A stretch of DNA of 52,997 nt, from contig NZ_JAQVCN010000031.1 in assembly GCF_028689785.1 (NCBI RefSeq), positions 1 to 52,997 of the forward strand, read 5' to 3'. The notes below the pieces were generated by a model. That model had not been told where the DNA came from. It saw only the letters and a list, made by a program, of their open reading frames with translations, and did no database searches. The translations under genes and the position numbers were made by a program. Below are positions 8,159 to 16,283 of the stretch, piece after piece. Source of the DNA: Zoogloea sp. (GTDB lineage Bacteria > Pseudomonadota > Gammaproteobacteria > Burkholderiales > Rhodocyclaceae). How positions within the stretch are numbered: position 1 is the first letter of the stretch; each line of letters opens with the position of its first letter.

Positions 8159-11100
8159 GGGTGGAGGTTGAAGGGCCGCGGCGGCTCCAGGCGAGGCCGA
8201 GAAGGAAGAGCAGCGGGGTAAGGGTGAGTAGAGCTACCGGTGGCGCGTGTGGGGTGGCGAGCGGCGCCGGGCGGGTATGGAGTTCGTAATGACGTTCGGC
8301 GGCTTCCGGGGGGGCAGCGGCGGCCGGGTTGGCGGTGGGTTGTGGTGCCGCAGCAGCCTGGTCGCGACGGGGTGTCGCGGCCTCGTGGCGGGGGCGCTGT
8401 TGTCGGGGCGTGGCGGCCATGGCAGTGGTGGGCGCGATGGGGCCGGGAGACAGCCCTTCACCCTTGGCCCGGGCCAGGGCTACCCCGAGGGCGTCGGCGT
8501 CGGCGGCGTCGATGCGGGGTTTGAGCCAGTTCCACATCGGATGGTTGGGGGCGGTGTGGCCGCTGCCGGGCAGGCCGTTCTTCGCCACCAGCCGGGCCAG
8601 TTCGCCGCCCATCTGCTTCAGGGTGGCGTCATCGGCCTGCCAGAAGCCCTTCTCGGCGGCGACCATGAAGATGGCCAGCATCTGCGCCTTGACATGGGCG
8701 TTGTGGCCCTGGGCAAGAAAGCGCGGCAGCCCCAGCTTGTGCCGGTCGTCGAACCAGGTCTCTTTGACCTCGTCCCAGGCCCATTGCTGGATCAGGTCTG
8801 GTCGGGTGACCTGCCAGCCCCACAGGTTTTCCAGGAACTCCTGGCCCATGGTGCGGGCACCGGCATAGCCGTGCTTCATCAGGGGCTTGAGCCATTCCGG
8901 GTTGAGGTAGCGGCCGCGCAGTTCTGACAGCAGGGCGGTGGTCAGGGGCTCCACGGCGGGGTGAGCCGGGTCGGCGTGTTGCAGGATCAGGCCTTCGGGG
9001 CGACGCCCGGTGAGGGTCTCGATGGCCACCGACATGCCGCCCAGATAGTCGAAAGCATCGTTGTTGTCGAGCAGGCCATACAGGTTGCTGGCGCGGCCGT
9101 GGTAGCTGCGGGCCACGCCGGAGAGGGCGGTCTCGAAGGCCTGGTGGGCGGCATCGCCGCTGGCGTCGAGCCCATAGGCGTGGCCCAGGCGGTTGAGGTA
9201 GACGCGGCCCAGCTCTTCCCGCTCGCGCCAGGCACCGGAGCGTTCTGCCAGGCGATTGACGCCGGCGCTGTAGCTCCCCGGGGCGTCGCCGAAGATGCGC
9301 AGGGCGGCGCTACGGCCAGCTTCGGCGATATTGAGGCCAGTCTGGCTGAGCTGCTTGGTGCGGGCCAGCCAGCGGGCCGCGGCGATGTTGTCGGTGAGTG
9401 CCTGCTGCCCCCGGACGACGCTGCTGCCCAGGGGAGCGAGGGCGGCGTCGAGAGCGGTGCCCAGTTCTGGGTGCTGCTCGGCGATGATGCCGGCGGAGGC
9501 GGCCAGGGCCAGGCGGCCGGCCCGGTCGATCAGCCTGAGCAGATTGGGGTAGAGGTCGCGGAACAGGCCCGAGGTGGTGACGATCACATCGCGCCGGGGT
9601 GTGTCGTCGAGCAGGCGCACGTCGCTGACAATGCCGCGGGCGTTCCACACCGGTTCGGCACCGAGCAGCGACAGGCAGAAGGCGACCATGGCACCTTCGT
9701 CGCGCACCGCGTCGGAGGCCCACAGGATGACGGCGTCGCTGTCGGCATCGCCCTGGACCTTGCGGGGGCGGGCGGTGGCCTGTTCTGCCAGGCGGGCGCC
9801 GAGGGCGTAGCCCAGCCGGGTGGGCAGCAGGTCGCCATCAACGGCGTGGAAGTTGCGCCCGGTGGGCAGGGCTTCCGGCGAGCGCAGGGGGTCGTTGCCC
9901 TTGCCCGGGGCCACGAAGCGGCCGTCCAGGCCGGCCAGCAGGCCTTCCATTTCCAGGCGTGGCGAGGCGGCGAGCTTGTCGGCGATGGTGTCGTCGTAGC
10001 CGCCGGCCACCTGGCTCATGGAGTCGGCCATCAGCTTCAATGATTCGGTGCTCCAGTCCTGCCCGAAGATGTGCAGGCCGTGGGGCATGAACTTCTCCTG
10101 CAACTTGGTGAGGTAGTGGCCGATTTCGTGGGCCAGCAGGTCGTCGTCGGCGTCTTCGAAGCCGATGCCGCGCACTTCCAGTACGTCGGCCATCGAGGCT
10201 TCCAGCTCGGCCCGCAGGTTGAGGGCGGCGACCTGTTCGCGCATGCGGCGGGCGGCCTGGTGTTTCAGGCTCTCGCTGCCGGCGGCCTCGAAGCTCTCCA
10301 CCACCTGGCGCAATTCCAGCAGCTTGTCGTAGAGCGGGGTGGCGGAGAGGGGCGGGGTGAGATGGTCGACGATCACGGCAAGGCCTCGGCGTTTGGCCTG
10401 GATGCCCTCGCCGACGCCGTCGACGATGTAGGGGTAGATGCCCGGCAGGTCAGCGGCGATGAGGCTGGGGTAGTCGTCGGCGGTCAGACCGACCGCCTTG
10501 CCGGGCAGGAACTCGTAGGTGGAGTGACGCCCCAGGTGCACCACCGCATCGGCGCGGAAGACGTCGCGGATCCAGTGATAGAAGCCCAGAAACTGGTGGG
10601 GGGGAGGTACGCTGGTGTTGGCGTGGAGGAGTTCTTCATCGACCTCCCAGCCCCGGGGCGGCTGGGGACCGACAAAGATCTTGCCGAAGGTGAGCCCGGG
10701 TACCAGTAGCTTGCCATCGCTGACCATTACTTTGCCTGGTGCTGGTCCCCATCCCTTGAGGCCTTCGATGCCGTAGCCGACGATCTTCCAGGTGAGGCCG
10801 GAATGGCGGCTGCAGGTGCCCTGGGGAATATCCGCGAGGCAAGCCAGGTAACCGGCTTCGAGAGCCTTCAGCCCGGCAATGGCTTCGGTCCGCCGGGGGT
10901 GGTCGGCGCCTTCGGCGAGGTGGTGGAGTTCCTTCATCGCCGACTCGACACGCTTGCGGCCGAGGCTGCGTTCGCCGGTACGCTCGGCTTCCAGCACTTC
11001 GGCGTGAAGGCGGCCGAGGGGGCCGGAGACCATTTCGCCCTGGACGCGCTCCGGCAGCCCGGCAAACCAGCGCCGGTAGTCGGCGGCACTGAGGCCTTCC

Positions 11101-12533
11101 ACCTCGCCGGCCAGCTCGCGCAGGGCGGTCTTGTCTTCGGGCAGGTTGACCCCGTGGGCCATGATGCGGTCGAGCAGCGCTTCGGGGGTGGCCGGCAGCT
11201 CGCCGGTGTCGTAGCCCTCGGCCTTCAGCCGCAGCAGGATGCCGAACAGGGAGGCGGGCACGTCCAGGTTGTCGGCGCCGATGTTCTGCCGGCCGGGCGG
11301 GTGGTTGTAGTAGATGATGGCCAGGCGCTTGTCGGCCCGGGCCTTGGCCTGGAGCTGCTGCCAGCGGGCCGCGCGAGACACCAGGCGGCTGATCTCGACG
11401 GGGATGGGCTCGGTGCGGCGCAGCTCGACGCCAGTGACGGGGTCGATGCGGCCGGCACCCACGGCGGACACCACGATGGGTTGGCCGATGCCCTGGAGCT
11501 CCGGCAGGGCCACCCGGTATTGCACGGAATCCACCGGCAGCCCTTCCGGCGACAGGCGCCACTGGGTAGCGCTGCGTTCGGTAAGGCGGATGGCCTTGAT
11601 GACCGGGATGTCGAGTCGCTGGAGCGCCTCGGTGACGGCCTCCCGGTTTTCGGCGGCGCCGATGACGAAGTCCTGGAGCACCACCAGGGCGGCCGGACGG
11701 GCCGGGGCGAGCAGGGCGGGCAGGCCCTCGATGGCCTCCCGGGAGCTGCCTCCCCAGCGGGTCAGGACTTCGGCGCAGGGCAGATTCTGGCGGCGGGATT
11801 CGGCGCAGATGGCGGCGGCCGTGCCGGATTCGATGTTGGACAGGTCCAGCACGGCCAGGGCCGGGCCGGCGGGCAGCAGATGGGCGTTCCAGGCGTCGGC
11901 ATCGACGCGTTCGACAGTTCCGACGCGCAGGCGCAGGCTGGCCTCGGCCCGGGGTGGGGGCAGGGGGCTGCCGGCCAGCAGGTGCTTGAACAGCCTGCCC
12001 AGGTTGTCGCTGCCACCGGCCTGCCAGGTGCGCCGGGCGTCGAACCACTGCTGGGCCGCCGGTGCCGCTGCTGCGGCGGCGAGGGCCTCTCGGGGAGGGC
12101 TTTCTGCGGTCAGCTGGCGCAGGGTCTCAGCGGGAAAGCTGCCCAGCGCACCCGCCTTCGAGCGGCTCAGCAGGTTGAGGCGTTGTTCGCCGTTGATGGC
12201 CAGTACGGTGCTGGCACGGCTGGCGGGTATGGCCTCGATGAGGCGCCGCGCCGGGTCGCCAAAGGCCGAGACGGTCAGTACGGAATCGGCGTCGAGCCAT
12301 TGGCGCAATTGCCGGTCGCTGGCCGCCTGGATCTGGGCCGGGGTGCGCAGCAGGATGCGGTCGCGGGGGTTGCGGGCGAGGTGCTGGTGGGCGGCCTCGA
12401 CAGCCTGGGGCGCGGCGCGGTCGGTGACGACGCCGAACAGGGTGGCGGCGTGCGCACTGCCGACGGCGGCGAGGGCTGCCAGCAACCCGCTGCCGTGGGT
12501 GAACATCCGGTGAATCGATCTGCGTACTGCCAT
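8151..12533 (-). CDS. cobN: Secreted, membrane-anchored CobN-like metal chelatase (copy 1)
   Basis: Large chelatase of the CobN/ChlH family (1460 residues). Unlike cytoplasmic CobN it has a signal sequence ending AAVGSAHA near residue 29, a long Pro/Ala/Gln/Arg-rich linker, and a C-terminal membrane helix (TLTPLLFLLGLAW) followed by a short basic tail. The bulk should therefore be periplasmic. The family motif HxGTHG-x-x-E-(W/F)-LPGK near residue 670 appears as HLGRHSTYEFLPGK, with Thr replaced by Arg. The frame extends 58 codons upstream into the riboswitch, but GGAGG just before the ATG at 12533 fixes the start. There is no cobS or cobT. B12 control and the neighbours suggest metal removal from, or insertion into, a corrinoid or porphyrin; the substrate is unknown. 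Confidence 0.88.
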   Translation of the reverse strand: MAVRRSIHRMFTHGSGLLAALAAVGSAHAATLFGVVTDRAAPQAVEAAHQHLARNPRDRILLRTPAQIQAASDRQLRQWLDADSVLTVSAFGDPARRLIEAIPASRASTVLAINGEQRLNLLSRSKAGALGSFPAETLRQLTAESPPREALAAAAAAPAAQQWFDARRTWQAGGSDNLGRLFKHLLAGSPLPPPRAEASLRLRVGTVERVDADAWNAHLLPAGPALAVLDLSNIESGTAAAICAESRRQNLPCAEVLTRWGGSSREAIEGLPALLAPARPAALVVLQDFVIGAAENREAVTEALQRLDIPVIKAIRLTERSATQWRLSPEGLPVDSVQYRVALPELQGIGQPIVVSAVGAGRIDPVTGVELRRTEPIPVEISRLVSRAARWQQLQAKARADKRLAIIYYNHPPGRQNIGADNLDVPASLFGILLRLKAEGYDTGELPATPEALLDRIMAHGVNLPEDKTALRELAGEVEGLSAADYRRWFAGLPERVQGEMVSGPLGRLHAEVLEAERTGERSLGRKRVESAMKELHHLAEGADHPRRTEAIAGLKALEAGYLACLADIPQGTCSRHSGLTWKIVGYGIEGLKGWGPAPGKVMVSDGKLLVPGLTFGKIFVGPQPPRGWEVDEELLHANTSVPPPHQFLGFYHWIRDVFRADAVVHLGRHSTYEFLPGKAVGLTADDYPSLIAADLPGIYPYIVDGVGEGIQAKRRGLAVIVDHLTPPLSATPLYDKLLELRQVVESFEAAGSESLKHQAARRMREQVAALNLRAELEASMADVLEVRGIGFEDADDDLLAHEIGHYLTKLQEKFMPHGLHIFGQDWSTESLKLMADSMSQVAGGYDDTIADKLAASPRLEMEGLLAGLDGRFVAPGKGNDPLRSPEALPTGRNFHAVDGDLLPTRLGYALGARLAEQATARPRKVQGDADSDAVILWASDAVRDEGAMVAFCLSLLGAEPVWNARGIVSDVRLLDDTPRRDVIVTTSGLFRDLYPNLLRLIDRAGRLALAASAGIIAEQHPELGTALDAALAPLGSSVVRGQQALTDNIAAARWLARTKQLSQTGLNIAEAGRSAALRIFGDAPGSYSAGVNRLAERSGAWREREELGRVYLNRLGHAYGLDASGDAAHQAFETALSGVARSYHGRASNLYGLLDNNDAFDYLGGMSVAIETLTGRRPEGLILQHADPAHPAVEPLTTALLSELRGRYLNPEWLKPLMKHGYAGARTMGQEFLENLWGWQVTRPDLIQQWAWDEVKETWFDDRHKLGLPRFLAQGHNAHVKAQMLAIFMVAAEKGFWQADDATLKQMGGELARLVAKNGLPGSGHTAPNHPMWNWLKPRIDAADADALGVALARAKGEGLSPGPIAPTTAMAATPRQQRPRHEAATPRRDQAAAAPQPTANPAAAAPPEAAERHYELHTRPAPLATPHAPPVALLTLTPLLFLLGLAWSRRGPSTSTHA

Positions 12534-12679
12534 TGCGCCTCCGCGTGCCATCGGGCTGGCCGTGGAGCGAGGGGACGATACGAAGTCGCTGGGCGGGCGC
12601 TGAGAATGAAGGAGTGCGCGGGAAGGCCGACGTTTCGCTCGCCACTCCCACACCCCGGGGCACAGCTGAACCAGTGTTG

Positions 12680-12878
12680 TCGGGCCGGTCTTCTGGCTCG
12701 CCTTCATTCAACCCGCTCCGACCTTCCCGGGCCAAAAGCCCAGTGGTGTGTGTGGAGGTGGCGTCAGGCTTACAGCAGCGGGGACTGCGCCGGAATGCCC
12801 GGCGAGCCAATACTCGCGGAGGTCACCGGACTTCCCGTTTCACCTTGCCCGCAGACGCGGGGTCGGCACCCGAAATGC
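12680..12878 (-). ncRNA. Cobalamin riboswitch 2 (leader of cobN module)
   Basis: A second AdoCbl-type aptamer, very similar to the one at 7105-7300. On the minus strand it has GGTGCC (12870-12865), GGTGAAACGGGAAG with CCGGTGA, CCACTGGG, GGGAAGG and the terminal AGCCAGAAGACCGGCC (12698-12683). It ends about 150 nt before the cobN start. It accounts for most of the 512-nt gap between cobN and the plus-strand gene at 13046. The rest of that gap holds the promoter at 12884-12913 and a palindrome at 12964-12979. Confidence 0.93.
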
Positions 12879-12883
12879 CGCGG

Positions 12884-12913
12884 AGTCTAACCGCCGCCCC
12901 CGTCGCACTGCAA
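12884..12913 (-). promoter_or_regulatory. Sigma-70-like promoter of riboswitch 2
   Basis: On the minus strand TTGCAG (12913-12908), an 18-nt spacer and TAGACT (12889-12884) form a promoter matching that of riboswitch 1 in both hexamers and spacing. The block GGTTAGACTCCGCG is identical in the two copies. Confidence 0.6.
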
Positions 12914-13045
12914 GTCCAGGCGCCGCTGCGGTGAGACGGGTTCCCAAGCGCAGATAGTTCATTACAATAACGTCATTGTTCCGCTGGTCTCCCGCTCGCG
13001 TCTCGCGTTCTTGATGCACGGGTTTTCGTCCGCCCTTTTCTCGCC

Positions 13046-14053
13046 TTGATTACCGCCGTGCCTTTCAAGCCTTCTGCCACCCCGCCCGACCTCACTGACC
13101 CCCAGCATCCGGCTCTGCCCGGGGCTCCGGCGGCGGACAGTGACGCGTCGAGCCTGGATGCTGATGCGGCGGCATTGCTGGCGGATATCGCGTCTTTCGA
13201 CATTGAGGCGGCGCGCCGGCGGGTACAGCAGATTGATGCCCGTTACACCGGCATTCGCAGAACACAGGCGGATTTTTCCGGTGCGGCCCGGGATCTGGGT
13301 TTTCCTGAAGTCAGTGGGCTGCGTACGCCGGCTGTTTCTGATGTGGGTGCATCCGAGGCGCAGCTCCCGGCACCCGAGCCCGCGGCCCGGTCTGTACTGA
13401 GTGGTGGGGTGCTTGAGCAGTTGCGCGATGAAGTCGCCCAGCGTCAGCGTGGTGCCAGCATCGCCTCCCAGGAGGCGGAACGGCTGCGCGAGGGTCTGGA
13501 TCGTTCGCTGCGCGCTGTGTTTGACTACTGCCGGGATCTCAGCACGCAACTGAACTTCCTGAAGCCCCAGGTGGGGCGCAACTACTACCTTCTCGATTCC
13601 GACGATCCCATTCGCAACCTGTCCTGGCAGGAGGGCTATGCCGATTTTCGGACCTGTTCGACCGGTGAGGGCGGCAACATCGAGCGCGTGAGCATGGGCT
13701 ACACCCTGCACGGGCCGGGGCAGCGCAGCCTGGAGCGCGCCGGAGGGGCAGTCGAACGGCTGCGCCAGATGCTCTTCGACCTGGGGCTTAAATTCGAATG
13801 CCAGGAGCGTCGCAACCGCATGCGCGAACTGGAGTCGGCGCTGTTTACCGTGGCCGACGAGATCAGCGTGCAGGTGGTGTGGCGGGCAGATTTCGAGAAG
13901 GGTGAAGTGGTGGTGGAGTCCCGCAATCTTGAGCGCCTTGGGTTCGTCACCTTCACCCTCAAGCCCGAGGCCATCTGCCCGAGCCTGCTCGACGAGTTCG
14001 GGCGCCTGGTGCTGGGCCGGGAAAACCGTTTCCGCTCCTGTCTGGCCCGCTGA
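13046..14053 (+). CDS. Conserved hypothetical coiled-coil protein
   Basis: I do not recognise a family. The 335-residue product has an acidic, Ala/Pro-rich N-terminal third, a helical stretch at about 125-165 with charged heptad-like spacing (LEQLRDEVAQRQRG, then EAERLREGLDRSLRAVF), and a compact C-terminal half beginning CRDLSTQLNFLKP. No signal sequence or membrane helix is evident. The start is uncertain: TTG at 13046 or GTG at 13058 are both possible and no strong ribosome site is seen. It stands alone, divergent from the cobN module and convergent with the oxidoreductase gene. A partial palindrome (ACAAT...ATTGT, 12964-12979) lies 67 nt upstream. Confidence 0.7.
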   Translation: MITAVPFKPSATPPDLTDPQHPALPGAPAADSDASSLDADAAALLADIASFDIEAARRRVQQIDARYTGIRRTQADFSGAARDLGFPEVSGLRTPAVSDVGASEAQLPAPEPAARSVLSGGVLEQLRDEVAQRQRGASIASQEAERLREGLDRSLRAVFDYCRDLSTQLNFLKPQVGRNYYLLDSDDPIRNLSWQEGYADFRTCSTGEGGNIERVSMGYTLHGPGQRSLERAGGAVERLRQMLFDLGLKFECQERRNRMRELESALFTVADEISVQVVWRADFEKGEVVVESRNLERLGFVTFTLKPEAICPSLLDEFGRLVLGRENRFRSCLAR

Positions 14054-14095
14054 GCACTGCGGAGCCTTGCGGCCCCGGGGAGTGGTCCGCTGTGG

Positions 14096-15709
14096 TTAGC
14101 CCTGGCCCAGCAGGCTGGCTGTAAGGGCTTCGGCAACCCGGATACCATCCACGCCGGCTGACAAGATGCCGCCCGCGTAACCGGCCCCTTCACCTGCCGG
14201 ATAGAGCCCCTTCACATTGAGACTCTGACAGTTTTCCCCGCGGGTGATGCGCAGGGGCGACGACGTGCGGGTCTCCACACCTGTCAGCACCGCGTCGTAC
14301 ATGTTGAAGCCGCGGATCTGCCGGTCGAAAGCCGGCAGGGCTTCACGCAGGGCGCTGATGGCGTAGTCGGGGAGGGCAGTGGACAGATCGCCCAGCTTCA
14401 CCCCCGGCTTGTAGGAGGGCTCCACATTCCCCAGGGCCGTCGAGGCCTTGCCTTTCAGGAAGTCCCCGACCAGCTGGCCCGGTGCCTCATAGGTGCTGCC
14501 GCCGAGCACGAAGGCACGGCTTTCCAGCTCGCGCTGGAAGGCGATCCCGGCCAGGGGGCCGCCAGGGTAGTCGTCCGGGGTGATGCTCACCACAATGCCG
14601 GCGTTGGCGTTGCGCTCGTTGCGGGAGTACTGGCTCATGCCGTTGGTGACTACCCGGTTCGGTTCCGAGGTGGCGGCCACCACGGTGCCGCCGGGGCACA
14701 TGCAGAAGCTGTACACCGCGCGGCCATTGGATGCGTGATGCACCAGCTTGTAGTCGGCCGCGCCCAGCTCCGGGTGGCCGGCGTGGGGGCCGAGGCGTGC
14801 CTTGTCGATGAGGCTCTGGGGGTGTTCGATGCGGAAGCCCACCGAGAAGGGCTTGGCTTCCATGAACACGCCGCGCTCGTGCAGCATCTCGAAGGTGTCC
14901 CGGGCGCTGTGGCCAAGGGCCAGTACCACGTGCTTGCTGCGGATCTCCTCTCCACTGGCGGTGCTGACACCAAGCACCTGGCCGTCCTCGATCAGGACGT
15001 CGGTGACCCGCTGCTGAAAGCGGATTTCGCCGCCCAGTTGCTCGATCTCGGCGCGCATGGCTTCGACCATGCCCACCAGCCGGAAGGTGCCGATATGAGG
15101 CTTGGCCACATAGAGGATTTCAGGTGGCGCGCCGGCCTTGACGAACTCGGTGAGCACCTTGCGGCCGTAGTGCTTCGGGTCCTTGATCTGGCTGTAGAGC
15201 TTGCCGTCGGAGAAGGTGCCGGCGCCGCCTTCGCCAAACTGCACGTTGGATTCGGGGTTGAGCGTGTGCTTGCGCCACAGCCCCCAGGTGTCCTGGGTGC
15301 GTTCGCGCACGGCCTTGCCGCGCTCCAGCACGATGGGCCGGAAGCCGGCCTGGGCGAGGATGAGGGCGGCAAAGATGCCGCAGGGGCCGAAGCCGATGAC
15401 CACCGGACGTTCGCTGAAGCCTGGCGGGGCCTTGCCGACAAAGTGATACTCCATGTCGGGCGTCGGCTTCACATGCATGTCGCCGGCAAAGCGCTTGAGC
15501 ACCGCGGATTCGTTTTTTACCTCGGCATCGATGATGTAGATGAAGCTGAGGCGGACGTTCTTGCGGGCATCGTAGCTGCGCTTGTGAACCTTGAAGCCAG
15601 TCAGCGCATCGGCAGGAATGCCCAAACGCTGAATGATGGCGGCGGGGAGGTCATCGGCCGGATGGTCGAGGGGCAGGCGGAGTTCGGAAATTCGCAGCAT
15701 GGCAGTCAT
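14096..15709 (-). CDS. NAD(P)/FAD-dependent oxidoreductase
   Basis: A 537-residue flavoprotein of the uncharacterised FAD-dependent dehydrogenase family. The dinucleotide fold starts near residue 102 with VIGFGPCGIFAALILAQAG, a GxGxxG variant, followed by VLERGKAVRERTQDTWGLW. Further family blocks are FGEGGAGTFSDGKLYS, FCMCPGGTVVAATSEPN and, at the C terminus, GLYPAGEGAGYAGGI, which closes the FAD site. The N-terminal 90 residues form a small domain with KVHKRSYDARK. The substrate is not known; some relatives are annotated near tRNA or quinone metabolism. ATG at 15709 is used; ATG at 15700 is also possible. It is a single gene with no operon partner visible. Confidence 0.88.
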   Translation of the reverse strand: MTAMLRISELRLPLDHPADDLPAAIIQRLGIPADALTGFKVHKRSYDARKNVRLSFIYIIDAEVKNESAVLKRFAGDMHVKPTPDMEYHFVGKAPPGFSERPVVIGFGPCGIFAALILAQAGFRPIVLERGKAVRERTQDTWGLWRKHTLNPESNVQFGEGGAGTFSDGKLYSQIKDPKHYGRKVLTEFVKAGAPPEILYVAKPHIGTFRLVGMVEAMRAEIEQLGGEIRFQQRVTDVLIEDGQVLGVSTASGEEIRSKHVVLALGHSARDTFEMLHERGVFMEAKPFSVGFRIEHPQSLIDKARLGPHAGHPELGAADYKLVHHASNGRAVYSFCMCPGGTVVAATSEPNRVVTNGMSQYSRNERNANAGIVVSITPDDYPGGPLAGIAFQRELESRAFVLGGSTYEAPGQLVGDFLKGKASTALGNVEPSYKPGVKLGDLSTALPDYAISALREALPAFDRQIRGFNMYDAVLTGVETRTSSPLRITRGENCQSLNVKGLYPAGEGAGYAGGILSAGVDGIRVAEALTASLLGQG

Positions 15710-15803
15710 GGCGGGGCAGTTGGCCCCGCAGATGGCGTTCGGGCTGCGATTCTAGCCGGAATCACCGGGGGCGGTGAGCCCTCCCGGTGATCGGATCATG
15801 GCA

Positions 15804-16160
15804 TCAGGCCTTGATGGGCACCAGCTCTGGTTCGGCGATCATCAGCATCTGGCGGTTGACCCGTGCGAGCTTCTCCATCTGCCGGGCCACGTTGTACTGG
15901 ACACGCTCGGTGAGGCGGTCGATGACCCGGCGCATGTCGTCGCCGAGCTCTTCCATCACGAGGGAGCGGTTCTTCATCTGGATGACGATCCGGCACAGCT
16001 TGTCAGCACCGCCGCGGGGGCCATTGATGTCGGAGAGGCGAACGGTGACGCTCTGGACCGCGTGGCCGAAGCGGCCGAGGGCGGTACGGATACGACGGCT
16101 GGCGTGATTGCGCAGGTTCTTGGCGGCCGGCAGGCCGCGGGCCTTGATCTGGACTTCCAT
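15804..16160 (-). CDS. HPF/RaiA family ribosome-associated protein
   Basis: A 118-residue protein of the ribosome hibernation factor family, which binds the 30S decoding region in stationary phase and blocks initiation. The N terminus MEVQIKARGLPA and the segment VTVRLSDINGPRGG follow the family beta-strand pattern. CRIVIQMKNRSLVMEE gives the third strand, and an amphipathic helix (MRRVIDRLTERVQYNVARQM) follows. It has the length of the short form and lacks the dimerisation domain of long HPF. It is transcribed away from the nhaR-like gene across a 123-nt intergenic region with repeated TCGAAGTG motifs. Confidence 0.8.
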   Translation of the reverse strand: MEVQIKARGLPAAKNLRNHASRRIRTALGRFGHAVQSVTVRLSDINGPRGGADKLCRIVIQMKNRSLVMEELGDDMRRVIDRLTERVQYNVARQMEKLARVNRQMLMIAEPELVPIKA

Positions 16161-16176
16161 TTTCGTCTCCTGTGTG

Positions 16177-16263
16177 TATCGAAGTGCTTACTATATTGGT
16201 ATCAATCAATCAGGTAAAGTCGCATTACATGAAGTATTGTTTCGATATATTCGAAGTGTTACA
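16177..16263. promoter_or_regulatory. Divergent hpf/nhaR control region with direct repeats
   Basis: The AT-rich 123-nt gap contains TCGAAGTGCTTAC (16179-16191) and TCGAAGTGTTAC (16251-16262), with a weaker GAAGTATTG between them. They are candidate operators for the adjacent LysR-type protein, which usually binds its own upstream region. No clear hexamer pair could be fixed. Confidence 0.4.
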
Positions 16264-16283
16264 TCTTCCCCCGGGAGCCCTGG

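Noticed and set aside
12534-12707. N-terminal extension of the first CobN-like protein
   Set aside because: The added codons run into the cobalamin riboswitch, while a GGAGG site and a signal sequence mark the start at 12533.
12962-13711. A 249-residue minus-strand frame opposite the 13046-14053 gene
   Set aside because: The plus-strand frame has better coding character over its full length; the minus frame is lost beyond it and has no domain.
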